A DNA stretch of 64,000 nucleotides from Hyphomicrobiales bacterium (GCA_027484655.1 JAIXSM010000005.1:1-64000), one strand, 5' to 3'. Positions 49,665 through 58,125 are shown, numbered from the stretch's first letter. Notes: a model not told the origin generated them from the letters alone. Program-made: numbers and translations.

Positions 49665-49988
49665 ATGCGCATGTCTGCTCGCGCCGAGGCGAAAATCAGG
49701 GAGATTCTGCAGGAAGAGGCCGAAATGATCGCGCAGGAAAACTATGTTCCTGCCATCGGCTGGATTTTCAACCGCAGGGGCAACGAGGATGATCCCGGCC
49801 CGACGCTGTGTTTTTTCGAGCGCTCCCGCGTTGAGCGGATGCAGCCTTATGAGGACACGGAGCTTCTGATCTACGACAGCCTTCCCCAGTGGCTGGCTGA
49901 CTCAGTGCAGGGCGCTGAGCTCGACCTCGTCGAGGGGAGTTTCAACTTCGTCCGCGATGGCGTCATCATTCGCCCTCTTGAGGTGTGA
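49665..49988 (+). CDS. Hypothetical protein in the portal-protease insertion
   Basis: MRMSARAEAKIREILQEEAEMIAQENYVPAIGWIFNRRGNEDDPGPTLCFFERSRVERMQPYEDTELLIYDSLPQWLADSVQGAELDLVEGSFNFVRDGVIIRPLEV. Confidence 0.6.
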   Translation: MRMSARAEAKIREILQEEAEMIAQENYVPAIGWIFNRRGNEDDPGPTLCFFERSRVERMQPYEDTELLIYDSLPQWLADSVQGAELDLVEGSFNFVRDGVIIRPLEV

Positions 49989-50038
49989 GGGCGACGGAGT
50001 TTAATCGCGGCCCATCATTTCAAACGGACGCTGATTGC

Positions 50039-50278
50039 ATGGACATCAAGCCCGGCCTTTCTGGCCTTCTCGCATTCCTGGCGCTTCTCCAGGAAAAGCA
50101 TCTGGAATATTATCTTTATCACACTAGCCCAGACGACATCACCGTCTGCTTCACCTTGCCGGGCTCCCGCATCGAGGTGCGGTTTGAGGAGACTGTCGTG
50201 GACTGGAGCATCTTTGAAGGAAACGAGGACTGCCGTCGGGACTTCGATACGCTTGACGCGCTGATCTCCGGCAAGTGA
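50039..50278 (+). CDS. Small acidic hypothetical protein, paralog B (immunity-like)
   Basis: 79 aa MDIKPGLSGLLAFLALLQEKHLEYYLYHTSPDDITVCFTLPGSRIEVRFEETVVDWSIFEGNEDCRRDFDTLDALISGK; same length and motif pattern as 49142-49381. Confidence 0.7.
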   Translation: MDIKPGLSGLLAFLALLQEKHLEYYLYHTSPDDITVCFTLPGSRIEVRFEETVVDWSIFEGNEDCRRDFDTLDALISGK

Positions 50279-50431
50279 TCTTTCTTGCTGACGCCTTGCG
50301 CCAACAGCAAGCACATTGCGCGCGCTGAACTCTGACTTCGGCGCACTACGCGCGCCAGAAACCCAAGGCCTGACCGCGCCAAGCTGACGCGCGGCAGGCC
50401 TTGTTCATTTCTCAAGCATGGATCAACTCAC

Positions 50432-50620
50432 ATGTCCGACGTCGCCGGCCACATCGCCGAGCGCGGCGATCTCGCACATCTCGCGCTGTTCCTGTGGGCC
50501 ACCGGCGCCACGGGATTGCTGGGATTTCTGGTGCGCGAACTTGCCGCCGCCAACCGCCGCTTTGACGCCTTCGTGCGCGAGCTTGCCAGATTCAACCGCA
50601 CCTATGGAGGAGATGAATGA
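50432..50620 (+). CDS. Small membrane protein of GTA cluster (gp3.5-position)
   Basis: 62 aa MSDVAGHIAERGDLAHLALFLWATGATGLLGFLVRELAAANRRFDAFVRELARFNRTYGGDE, one TM. Confidence 0.6.
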   Translation: MSDVAGHIAERGDLAHLALFLWATGATGLLGFLVRELAAANRRFDAFVRELARFNRTYGGDE

Positions 50621-50757
50621 AGCTGTTTGTCATTCCCCGCGCGCGCAGCCGATGGGCGGGCGCCCCCGCCGATTGTGTATTCCGCGCCTTCGTTCAGGCT
50701 CTGGCGCGCCTGCGCGCGAGAGGAGCTTCCCCGGTTGCCCATCGGGCGCCACGATGA
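50617..50757 (+). CDS. 46-aa ORF, ATGA-overlapping with both neighbours
   Basis: MKLFVIPRARSRWAGAPADCVFRAFVQALARLRARGASPVAHRAPR*; ATGA overlaps at 50617-50620 and 50754-50757. Confidence 0.3.
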   Translation: MKLFVIPRARSRWAGAPADCVFRAFVQALARLRARGASPVAHRAPR

Positions 50758-51332
50758 CGCCGGCGCGCAGTTCACGCCACGCGGCGCTTGAGATGAAACG
50801 CGCGTCGCGCGGCCTCGCCAGCGTCGATGAGACAGGCGTATTTGAAGGCTACGCGAGCGTCTTCGGCGAGGTAGATCTCGGCGGCGATATTGTGATGCCG
50901 GGCGCATTCGCGCAAACGTTGCGCAGCCGCGCGGCGTCTGCGGTGCGAATGCTCTGGCAGCACGAAGCCGGCGAGCCTATTGGCGCCTGGCTTTCTCTCA
51001 TTGAGGACAGCGTGGGCCTTAAGGCGCGCGGCCGGCTCAATCTTGATGTTGCGCGCGGGCGCGAGGCGCTTGCGCTGCTGCGGCAGGGCGCGGTGGATGG
51101 GTTGTCCATCGGCTTTCGCGCCGGGCGCGTGAGCCGGGATCGCAAGAGCGGCGAGCGGCGCATTCACACGCTGGAGCTTGTCGAGATCTCCATCGTCACG
51201 TTTCCCATGGCGCCGCAGGCGCGGGTGCATGCTGTGAAGCGCGCATCTGTGGCTGCCGCGCCGGCGTTTGCGCGGCTTGAATGGTTGACAGCCGCCGCAT
51301 CTTTCGGCGCCGCGCTTGATCGCGCGCGCTGA
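50754..51332 (+). CDS. HK97 family prohead protease (gp4)
   Basis: EMKRASRGLASVDETGVFEGYASVFGEVDLGGDIVMPGAFAQTLRSR...MLWQHEAGEPIGAW...LRQGAVDGLSIGFRAGRV. Confidence 0.93.
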   Translation: MTPARSSRHAALEMKRASRGLASVDETGVFEGYASVFGEVDLGGDIVMPGAFAQTLRSRAASAVRMLWQHEAGEPIGAWLSLIEDSVGLKARGRLNLDVARGREALALLRQGAVDGLSIGFRAGRVSRDRKSGERRIHTLELVEISIVTFPMAPQARVHAVKRASVAAAPAFARLEWLTAAASFGAALDRAR

Positions 51333-51395
51333 CCTGTTGGCGCGCCGCCGTCGCGCGTTCGCATTCTTCGACGGTCGTTCTCACAAGGAGTTGTC

Positions 51396-52619
51396 ATGAC
51401 TGCTATTGAAACCAAAGGCGCGGACGCGTTCGGCGACCTTCATCGCGCATTCGCATCGTTCCGCGAGGCCAACGATGAGCGTCTCGGCCAGATCGAACGC
51501 CGTCTCGGCGCCGATGTCATCACGGAGGAGAAGCTTGCGCGCATCGATCGCGCGCTCGATGAGACGCAGCGCCGCCTGGATCAGCAGCTGATCCAGAAAT
51601 CGCGGCCGTTGCTGATGGCCGAAGGCGGCCGCGACAGTGGCGTTGAGCGCGAGCACAAAGCCGCCTTCCGCGCTTACATGCGTTGCGGCGAGAGCCACGG
51701 CCTGAAGGGCATGGAAGAGAAAAACATGAACGCCGCCTCCGGCCCGGATGGCGGCTTTCTTGTGCCGCAGCCCGCTGAGCGGGAAATCCTCATGCGCATG
51801 GCGTCTGTGTCGCCGATCCGCGCCATCGCGTCCGTGCGTGAGATTTCGACCGCGACCTTTCGCAAGGCGTTTCCCGTGACGGGGCCTGTTTCAGGCTGGA
51901 CAGCGGAGATGGACGCGCGCAACCGCACCACAGGGCCACAACTCGCGGACATGACCTTCCCGGCCATGGAGCTGTTCGCGATGCCGGCAGCGACGCAGAC
52001 CATGCTCGATGACGCCGCGGTGGATGTGGAGCAGTGGCTCGCGGAAGAGGTGAACACCGTGTTCGCCGAGCAGGAGGGCGCGGCGTTTGTCGGTGGCGAC
52101 GGGGTGAACCGGCCCACAGGTTTCCTCTCCTATCCGGTTTCCACGCAGGCCGCCTGGAGCTGGGGGCGCATCGCGTATGTGCCAACTGGCGCCGCCGGCG
52201 CCTTCGCCGCCGCCAACCCGTCCGATCAGCTTGTCGATCTGATTTATGCGCTGCGCGCCGGCTATCGCCAGAACGCGCGGTTTGTCATGAACCGCAGAAC
52301 GCAAGCTGCTGTGCGCAAGTTGAAGGCCACCACCGGCGAGTATCTGTGGCAGCCGCCCGCAAGCGCAGACCAGAACGCGACCCTCATGGGCTTTTCTGTC
52401 ACCGAAGCAGAGAACATGCCTGACATTGGGCCGGACGCCCGCGCGATCGCCTTTGGCGATTTCAAGCGCGGTTACCTCGTTGTTGATCGCATGGGCGTGC
52501 GCATTCTGAGGGATCCTTACTCCGTGAAGCCCTTCGTCTGCTTCTACACCACGAAGCGGGTTGGCGGCGGCGTGCAGGATTTTGATGCGATCAAGTTCCT
52601 GCGCTTCTCCGTAGCGTAA
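51396..52619 (+). CDS. HK97-fold major capsid protein (gp5)
   Basis: 407 aa; FLVPQPAEREILMRMASVSPIRAIASVREIS, FVGGDGVNRPTGFLSYPV, VMNRRTQAAVRKLKATTGEYLWQPP. Confidence 0.95.
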   Translation: MTAIETKGADAFGDLHRAFASFREANDERLGQIERRLGADVITEEKLARIDRALDETQRRLDQQLIQKSRPLLMAEGGRDSGVEREHKAAFRAYMRCGESHGLKGMEEKNMNAASGPDGGFLVPQPAEREILMRMASVSPIRAIASVREISTATFRKAFPVTGPVSGWTAEMDARNRTTGPQLADMTFPAMELFAMPAATQTMLDDAAVDVEQWLAEEVNTVFAEQEGAAFVGGDGVNRPTGFLSYPVSTQAAWSWGRIAYVPTGAAGAFAAANPSDQLVDLIYALRAGYRQNARFVMNRRTQAAVRKLKATTGEYLWQPPASADQNATLMGFSVTEAENMPDIGPDARAIAFGDFKRGYLVVDRMGVRILRDPYSVKPFVCFYTTKRVGGGVQDFDAIKFLRFSVA

Positions 52620-52624
52620 GCGCC

Positions 52625-53377
52625 TCAGCGGCTCCACTTCGCCAGAACGCCGTCGATCCAGCCGCGCTGCGGCTGGATCAGGGCCGCCTGGGTGATGGCG
52701 CCGCACGTGCGCTTGCCTTCGCCCGTTGACCACGTGGTGATGGCGATGACGGCGCCATCGCGGGCGAAGATCGGCCCGCCTGAATCGCCCGTGCATGCGC
52801 CAAAACCTTGCTGCCTGGGATCAGACGCCCACAGCAGTATGTTCGACAAGGGCGCACGCGCCGTCAGCGCGCCCATCCGCAGATGGCCGGCTGATTGCTC
52901 GTCGCCCTCACGGGTCAGTCCAAAGCCCGCGATGGTGAACTCCTGGCCTGTCGCCACGCGGCTCTCGCCTGACAGGCGGGCGGGCGTGATAGCAGCGCGC
53001 AGAGGCTCCTTGAGGCGGACCAGCGCGAGATCGATGGAGCGCGCGCGCTTGCGCGCTGCGTCGCGCACGAACTCGGGGTGCACCTCGACGGTTGAAACGT
53101 CGATCAATCGCGGCCGCCCATATGCGCCGTCATTCACAGCGAGCGCAGATGCGCCGTCCACGCAATGCGCCGCTGTCAGCACAACTGTGCGGGACAACGC
53201 GACGCCCGTGCAGAAAGCAGCGGCCTGGCGGCTCTGCTTGAGCACCATCACCGTTTGCGCCGCAATGTGCGCATCCGCGGGTTGCGAGGGGCCGACGAGC
53301 GCCTGCGCCGGAGCGCCCAGCGCTGCGGACGCGGCAAGGATCAACACAGCGCTTCGCCTGTTCACGCTTCGCTCCAA
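52625..53377 (-). CDS. Secreted S1 family trypsin-like serine protease
   Basis: 250 aa; signal peptide RRSAVLILAASAALGAPAQA, VVLTAAHCVDG, RSIDLALVRL, GACTGDSGGPIFARDG. Confidence 0.9.
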   Translation of the reverse strand: MERSVNRRSAVLILAASAALGAPAQALVGPSQPADAHIAAQTVMVLKQSRQAAAFCTGVALSRTVVLTAAHCVDGASALAVNDGAYGRPRLIDVSTVEVHPEFVRDAARKRARSIDLALVRLKEPLRAAITPARLSGESRVATGQEFTIAGFGLTREGDEQSAGHLRMGALTARAPLSNILLWASDPRQQGFGACTGDSGGPIFARDGAVIAITTWSTGEGKRTCGAITQAALIQPQRGWIDGVLAKWSR

Positions 53378-53382
53378 AGGAT

Positions 53383-53964
53383 TTGACGACCATGACTCCC
53401 ATACTCATTGCGCCGCCAGCCGTCGAGCCTTTGTCGCTGGCTGAGGCGAAAGTCTGGCTGCGCGTTGACACAACATCCGACGATGATGTGATCGGCGCGC
53501 TCATCGCCTCCGCACGGCTCGTGGTGGAGGCGCTCGTGCGTCGCGTGCTGGTGGCGCAGACATGGCGCATCGCGCTGGACAGCGCGCCCGCGAGCGGCTT
53601 TTTGCTTCCGATTTCGCCGGTGCGCTCCATTGCGGCTGTGCGCGTGTTTCCTCTTGCAGGGCCTGCGCAGACGTTGCCCGCCGACATGTATGCCCTCGAT
53701 CAGGATCTGGGAACCGGGCGCCTCGTGTTCAACACGACGCCGCCATCGCCCGGACGCTTGCGTGATGGCTTCGAGATCGATTTCGTCGCAGGGTTCTCCG
53801 ATACCGCGGCGGGTGTGCCCGCGCCGCTGCGGCAAGCGATGCGTATCCTCATCGCGCGCTGGTATGAAAACCGCGGGGATGTGGAGGCCGATGCGGATAT
53901 GGCGCGGACGCCTGCTTCCGTCGCCGCGCTTGTCGCGCCCTATCGGCGCGTGAGGCTCGCATGA
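53383..53964 (+). CDS. Head-tail connector protein (gp6-like)
   Basis: PPAVEPLSLAEAKVWLRVDTTSDDDVIGALIASARLVVEALVRRVLVAQTWRIALD. Confidence 0.9.
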   Translation: MTTMTPILIAPPAVEPLSLAEAKVWLRVDTTSDDDVIGALIASARLVVEALVRRVLVAQTWRIALDSAPASGFLLPISPVRSIAAVRVFPLAGPAQTLPADMYALDQDLGTGRLVFNTTPPSPGRLRDGFEIDFVAGFSDTAAGVPAPLRQAMRILIARWYENRGDVEADADMARTPASVAALVAPYRRVRLA

Positions 53965-54287
53965 GGCGCGCGCGCGTTGGCGAACTCAATCTGCGCTTCG
54001 CGATTGAGCGCCCTGTCGATGCGGCCGATGACATCGGCGGCGCTTCGCGCACGTGGGCCAGCGTCGCGACCGTGTGGGGCCGGCTGGAGACGCTGGGCGG
54101 CGAGGCTGCGTTCATCGCGCAGCGTCCCGAGACTCAGGGGCCACACCGCATCGTTATTCGTTGGCGCCCGGATGTCACTGCGGCCCTGCGGCTTCGGCTT
54201 GGCGCACGCGTATTTGTCATCAATGCGGCGACCGACGCCGATGGGCGCCGACGCTTCCTGCGCCTGCAATGCGACGAGATCGCGTGA
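53961..54287 (+). CDS. Head-tail adaptor / head closure protein (gp7-like)
   Basis: 108 aa; GELNLRFAIERPVDAADDIGGASRTWASVATVWGRLETLGGEAAFIAQR; 4-nt overlap with gp6. Confidence 0.88.
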   Translation: MRRARVGELNLRFAIERPVDAADDIGGASRTWASVATVWGRLETLGGEAAFIAQRPETQGPHRIVIRWRPDVTAALRLRLGARVFVINAATDADGRRRFLRLQCDEIA

Positions 54288-54297
54288 GGAGACCGCA

Positions 54298-54708
54298 ATG
54301 ACGTTTGCTCATGAAATCGCGTTGCGCAAGGCGGTGCGAGACCGGTTGCTCGCAAATGCCGCGCTGGTCGCGCGCCTTGGCGGCGCGCGCGTCCACGACC
54401 AGGCGCCCCGCGATGCGCCCACGCCCTACGTGGTTATAGCGCAGTCGCAGGTGCGCGACTGGTCGACAATGACCGAGCGCGGCGGCGAACACATGCTGTT
54501 TCTCGATGTCTGGTCGCAGAGCCCCGGCGCGCGGGAGGCGCTCGAGATCATGGCGCTCATCGCAGATGCGCTGAACGATGCGCAACTGACGTTGCCGGGC
54601 GCGACGTGCGTGCTTGTGCGTGTTCTCGATACGCAAACCACCCGTGAGGTTGGCGGGCGTTTCGCGCGCGGACGACTGCGCGTGCGCGCTCTTGTGGAAA
54701 CTGTTTAA
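54298..54708 (+). CDS. DUF3168-like tail completion protein (gp8-like)
   Basis: MTFAHEIALRKAVRDRLLANAALVARLGGARVHDQAPRDAPTPYVVIAQSQVRDWSTMTERGGEHMLFLDVWS. Confidence 0.88.
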   Translation: MTFAHEIALRKAVRDRLLANAALVARLGGARVHDQAPRDAPTPYVVIAQSQVRDWSTMTERGGEHMLFLDVWSQSPGAREALEIMALIADALNDAQLTLPGATCVLVRVLDTQTTREVGGRFARGRLRVRALVETV

Positions 54709-54729
54709 CCCAACCCGGCGGAGATCATC

Positions 54730-55140
54730 ATGGCCGCACAAAAAGGCAAAGACCTGCTCCTCAAGGTTGAGGACGGGGCAGGGCAGTTCGTCACGGTGGC
54801 GGGACTGCGCACCCATCGCTTTGCGCTGAACGCCGACACTGTCGATATCACGCATATGGAGTCCGCCGGCCGCTGGCGGGAGTTGCTTGCAGGCGCCGGC
54901 GTCAAACGCGCCAGCATCGCAGGCGCCGGCGTGTTCAAGGATGTGGCGTCAGACGCGCTGATCCGCGCCACGTTCTTCGAGGGGATCATCCGTGGATGGC
55001 AGGTGATTGTTCCCTCGTTCGGGGTGATCGAGGGAGATTTTCATATCTCCAGTCTCGATTACCGCGGCGAACATTCCGGCGAGGTGACATTTGAACTGTC
55101 GCTTGAATCCGCCGGGCCGCTCACGTTCACGGTGGCTTGA
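54730..55140 (+). CDS. Major tail protein, TP901-1 family (gp9-like)
   Basis: 136 aa; MAAQKGKDLLLKVEDGAGQFVTVAGLRTHRFALNADTVDITHMESAGRWRELLAGAGVKRASIAGAGVF. Confidence 0.93.
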   Translation: MAAQKGKDLLLKVEDGAGQFVTVAGLRTHRFALNADTVDITHMESAGRWRELLAGAGVKRASIAGAGVFKDVASDALIRATFFEGIIRGWQVIVPSFGVIEGDFHISSLDYRGEHSGEVTFELSLESAGPLTFTVA

Positions 55141-55499
55141 CCATGGCTAATCGCAGACGCGGCGACGTCGACGCCATTCTCGGCGGCAAACGTTACACCT
55201 TGCGCCTGACGCTTGGCGCGCTGGCGGAACTTGAGGATGCGTTCGGCGCAGGCGACCTCATGGAGCTTGCGCAGCGTTTTGAGAGCGGGCGCCTTGGCGC
55301 GCGTGATCTCCTGCACATTATCGGCGCGGGCCTGCGTGGCGGGGGCGCGCAGATCAGCGACGCGGAGGCTGCAAACCTTGCCGCTGACAATGGCCTTAGC
55401 GATTACGTCCGCATCGTCGCGGATCTTCTGGCTGCGACATTCGGCGAACCGGATGCGGAGGGTTGCAGCCCGCACCCTCCGCAGCCGCAGGACGCCTGA
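55137..55499 (+). CDS. Gene transfer agent family protein (gp10-like)
   Basis: 120 aa; ANRRRGDVDAILGGKRYTLRLTLGALAELEDAFGAGDLMELAQRFESGRLGARDLLHIIGAGLRGGG. Confidence 0.9.
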   Translation: MTMANRRRGDVDAILGGKRYTLRLTLGALAELEDAFGAGDLMELAQRFESGRLGARDLLHIIGAGLRGGGAQISDAEAANLAADNGLSDYVRIVADLLAATFGEPDAEGCSPHPPQPQDA

Positions 55500-55732
55500 G
55501 CGCCGAAAGCGCCTCCAGCGGAGCGAGATCCGCTCCGCCGCCCTTCCCCTGGCGTGAGGCGATGGCTTTCGGGCTGGGCGTCCTGCGGCTTGACGCGGCG
55601 GCCTTCTGGTCGCTGACGCCGCGCGAACTTGCGAGCGCCCACGAAGGCGTGTTCGGCGCGGCGCCAAAGGCGATGGGTCGCGGCGTTCTCGATGCGCTGA
55701 TGCGCGACTTTCCCGATGGAGCATGTGAATGA
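55463..55732 (+). CDS. GTA phage tail assembly chaperone-like protein (rcc01693/gp10.1-like); start uncertain
   Basis: PPFPWREAMAFGLGVLRLDAAAFWSLTPRELASAHEGVFG. Confidence 0.82.
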   Translation: MQPAPSAAAGRLSAESASSGARSAPPPFPWREAMAFGLGVLRLDAAAFWSLTPRELASAHEGVFGAAPKAMGRGVLDALMRDFPDGACE

Positions 55733-56292
55733 CACAGATGGATGGAGGCTTCGCCGCGCAGGACGCCGACGATGTGCGCGCCGGCCTGGACCGCGTGGAG
55801 GCGTCGGCGCAACGCATGTCGCGCACGCTGACGCGCGCTTTCGCCAGCGCTGTGGTGAGCGGAAAATCATTTGAGGACACGCTGAAGGGTGTCGCGCTCG
55901 CGCTCTCGAAAATGGCGCTCAACAGCGCGATGAAGCCGCTTCAACAGGGCGTATCGTCATCGCTTAACGCGCTGATGTCAGCGTTTTCATCATCAGGCGG
56001 ATCGCCGGCCATCACTCCGTTCGCCGATGGCGGCGTTGTGGCGCGCCCCACTTTCTTCGGCGCGCAAGGCGGTCTTGGCCTCATGGGCGAGCGCGGCGCG
56101 GAAGCGATCATGCCGCTGGCGCGCGGGGCGGACGGACGCCTGGGCGTGGCGATGACCGGCGGCGGCGGAGCGCGCGCGCCTATTGTTAATGTCACCATCA
56201 ACACGCCGGATGCGGAGAGTTTCCGCCGCTCGCAGGTGGAAGTGTCCGCCGCTCTCGCGCGCGCCGTTGGCCGCGGCCGGCGCGGGCTGTAA
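55729..56292 (+). CDS. Short phage/GTA tail tape measure protein (gp11-like)
   Basis: 187 aa; FADGGVVARPTFFGAQGGLGLMGERGAEAIMPLARGADGRLGV. Confidence 0.9.
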   Translation: MTQMDGGFAAQDADDVRAGLDRVEASAQRMSRTLTRAFASAVVSGKSFEDTLKGVALALSKMALNSAMKPLQQGVSSSLNALMSAFSSSGGSPAITPFADGGVVARPTFFGAQGGLGLMGERGAEAIMPLARGADGRLGVAMTGGGGARAPIVNVTINTPDAESFRRSQVEVSAALARAVGRGRRGL

Positions 56293-56293
56293 C

Positions 56294-56530
56294 TTACGCG
56301 CGCAGCATCGTTGCGATTTCGTCTTTCAGGCGCAGGCGCTGCTTCTTGAGCTCCTCAAGAAAGTCATCGCTTGTGGGCTCCACCTCCACCTCGGCGCGAT
56401 GAATCGCGCGGTTCACGTCGTGGTAGCGCTCGGCGAGCCGCGCGAAGTGGTTGTCGTTCATCTTCAGCGTGCGGATGCGCTCGCCATGCTGCGGAAACTC
56501 CTCGTTCAGGTCATGAGGAACGTGGCTCAT
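56294..56530 (-). CDS. YdcH/DUF465 family protein
   Basis: MSHVPHDLNEEFPQHGERIRTLKMNDNHFARLAERYHDVNRAIHRAEVEVEPTSDDFLEELKKQRLRLKDEIATMLRA. Confidence 0.92.
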   Translation of the reverse strand: MSHVPHDLNEEFPQHGERIRTLKMNDNHFARLAERYHDVNRAIHRAEVEVEPTSDDFLEELKKQRLRLKDEIATMLRA

Positions 56531-56610
56531 GGCGTCCTTCTCCTTGACTGTTGCGGCAGGCATCACCTTAGGCCTTCGCCGCGCCCTCTCATTGCTCTGG
56601 ATCAATCCTC

Positions 56611-57246
56611 ATGAGTTTTCATGAAATCCTTTTTCCCACGGGCATCTCGCTGGGCGCGCGCGGCGGGCCGGAGCGCCTCACGGAGGTGGTTCTCACCGGC
56701 TCGGGGCGCGAGGAGCGAAACCAGCGCTGGCGCCGCTCCCGACGCAAATGGAACGCTGGATATGGCGTGCGGCGCCTGTCGGACATCGACCAGGTTGTGG
56801 CGTTCTTCGAAGAGCGACGCGGCAGGCTCTTTGGCTTTCGCTGGCGCGATCCGCTTGATCATCGCTCCTGCGCGCCGGGCGTTGCTCCGGGCCCGCGCGA
56901 TCAAGCGCTCGGGATCGGCAACGGGTCACGGACGCAGTTTCAACTCGTGAAGACCTATGGGCAGGCATTCGCCCCTTACGTGCGCGACATCAGCAAGCCT
57001 GTGACGGGTTCTGTTCGCGTTGCGGTAGGGGGCGTTGAGCGCCCCGTTGCAGACTTCGCGGTCAATACCGCCACGGGCGTCGTCACATTCGTTGCCGGGC
57101 GCGCGCCCGCTGCGGGACAGACCGTGACGGCGGGCTTTTTGTTCGATACGCCCGCGCGCTTCGACGCCGATTATCTTGAGGCGGATGTGGCGTCTTTCCA
57201 GGCTGGCGAAATCCCCGTGATCCCCATCATCGAAGTTTTTGTGTGA
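56611..57246 (+). CDS. GTA DUF2460 tail protein (gp12-like)
   Basis: 211 aa; FHEILFPTGISLGARGGPERLTEVVLTGSGREERNQRWRRSRRKWNAGYGVRRLSDIDQVVAFFEERRGRLFGFRWRDPLDHRS. Confidence 0.95.
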   Translation: MSFHEILFPTGISLGARGGPERLTEVVLTGSGREERNQRWRRSRRKWNAGYGVRRLSDIDQVVAFFEERRGRLFGFRWRDPLDHRSCAPGVAPGPRDQALGIGNGSRTQFQLVKTYGQAFAPYVRDISKPVTGSVRVAVGGVERPVADFAVNTATGVVTFVAGRAPAAGQTVTAGFLFDTPARFDADYLEADVASFQAGEIPVIPIIEVFV

Positions 57247-57252
57247 GGCTCC

Positions 57253-58125
57253 ATGCGCCAGATCTCATCGGCTTTTCGCGCGCGTCTTGACGCCGGGGCG
57301 ACAACGCTGTGCGCGTGCTGGCGCGTGGTGCGTCGCGACGGCGTCGTGCAGGGGTTCACCGACCACGACGTCGATATTGTGTTTGATGGCGTGACGTACT
57401 CGGCCGCGTCGGGCCTCGATGGCTCCGGGTTCGAGACAGACCTCGGGTTCGCTGTCGGCGGCGCGGAGGCTGCCGGCGCGTTGTCGTCCGCCTCCATCAC
57501 CGAGCGCGATCTTCTGAATGGCGCATGGGATGGCGCGCGCGTTGAGATCTGGCGCGTTGACTGGGCGGCGCCCGAACATCGCGTGCTCATGCAGAGCGGC
57601 GTGGTGGGCGAGGTGCGCCGCGATGGCGCGCGCTTCGTGGCGGAACTGCGCTCGCTGGCGCACGCGCTCGATCAGGAGAGGGGGCGGCTGTTCGGCGCCC
57701 ACTGCGACGCCGACCTGGGCGATGTGCGTTGCCGCTTTGCGTTAAGCGCGTCGCCTTTCGTCCATGAGACAGTCGTCGCCGGATATGGCGACCTTGGCGT
57801 GCGCGCTCCGCTTCCGCGTGTGGCGGATGGCTTTTACGCCAACGGGCGCATCACGTTTGTGAGCGGCGCGAACGCGGGCGCGTCGCACACTGTGCGCGCG
57901 CATCGCGATGGCGTGCTGACCCTGTGGACGGCGCCCACGTTGGCGCCGGCCAGCGGCGACCGCATCCGCATTCACGCAGGTTGCGACAAGACGTTCGCCA
58001 CCTGCCGCGACACGTTTCGCAATATCGGCAATTTTCGCGGATTTCCGCACCTGCCCGGCAATGACGAGCTGTTCGCGCCGGCCTTGTCAGGACCGCAGCT
58101 TGATGGCGGGAGCTTGTTTCGATGA
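57253..58125 (+). CDS. GTA DUF2163 / phage BR0599-type protein (gp13-like)
   Basis: 290 aa; ATTLCACWRVVRRDGVVQGFTDHDVDIVFDGVTYSAASG, GCDKTFATCRDTFRNIGNFRGFPHLPGNDEL. Confidence 0.95.
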   Translation: MRQISSAFRARLDAGATTLCACWRVVRRDGVVQGFTDHDVDIVFDGVTYSAASGLDGSGFETDLGFAVGGAEAAGALSSASITERDLLNGAWDGARVEIWRVDWAAPEHRVLMQSGVVGEVRRDGARFVAELRSLAHALDQERGRLFGAHCDADLGDVRCRFALSASPFVHETVVAGYGDLGVRAPLPRVADGFYANGRITFVSGANAGASHTVRAHRDGVLTLWTAPTLAPASGDRIRIHAGCDKTFATCRDTFRNIGNFRGFPHLPGNDELFAPALSGPQLDGGSLFR

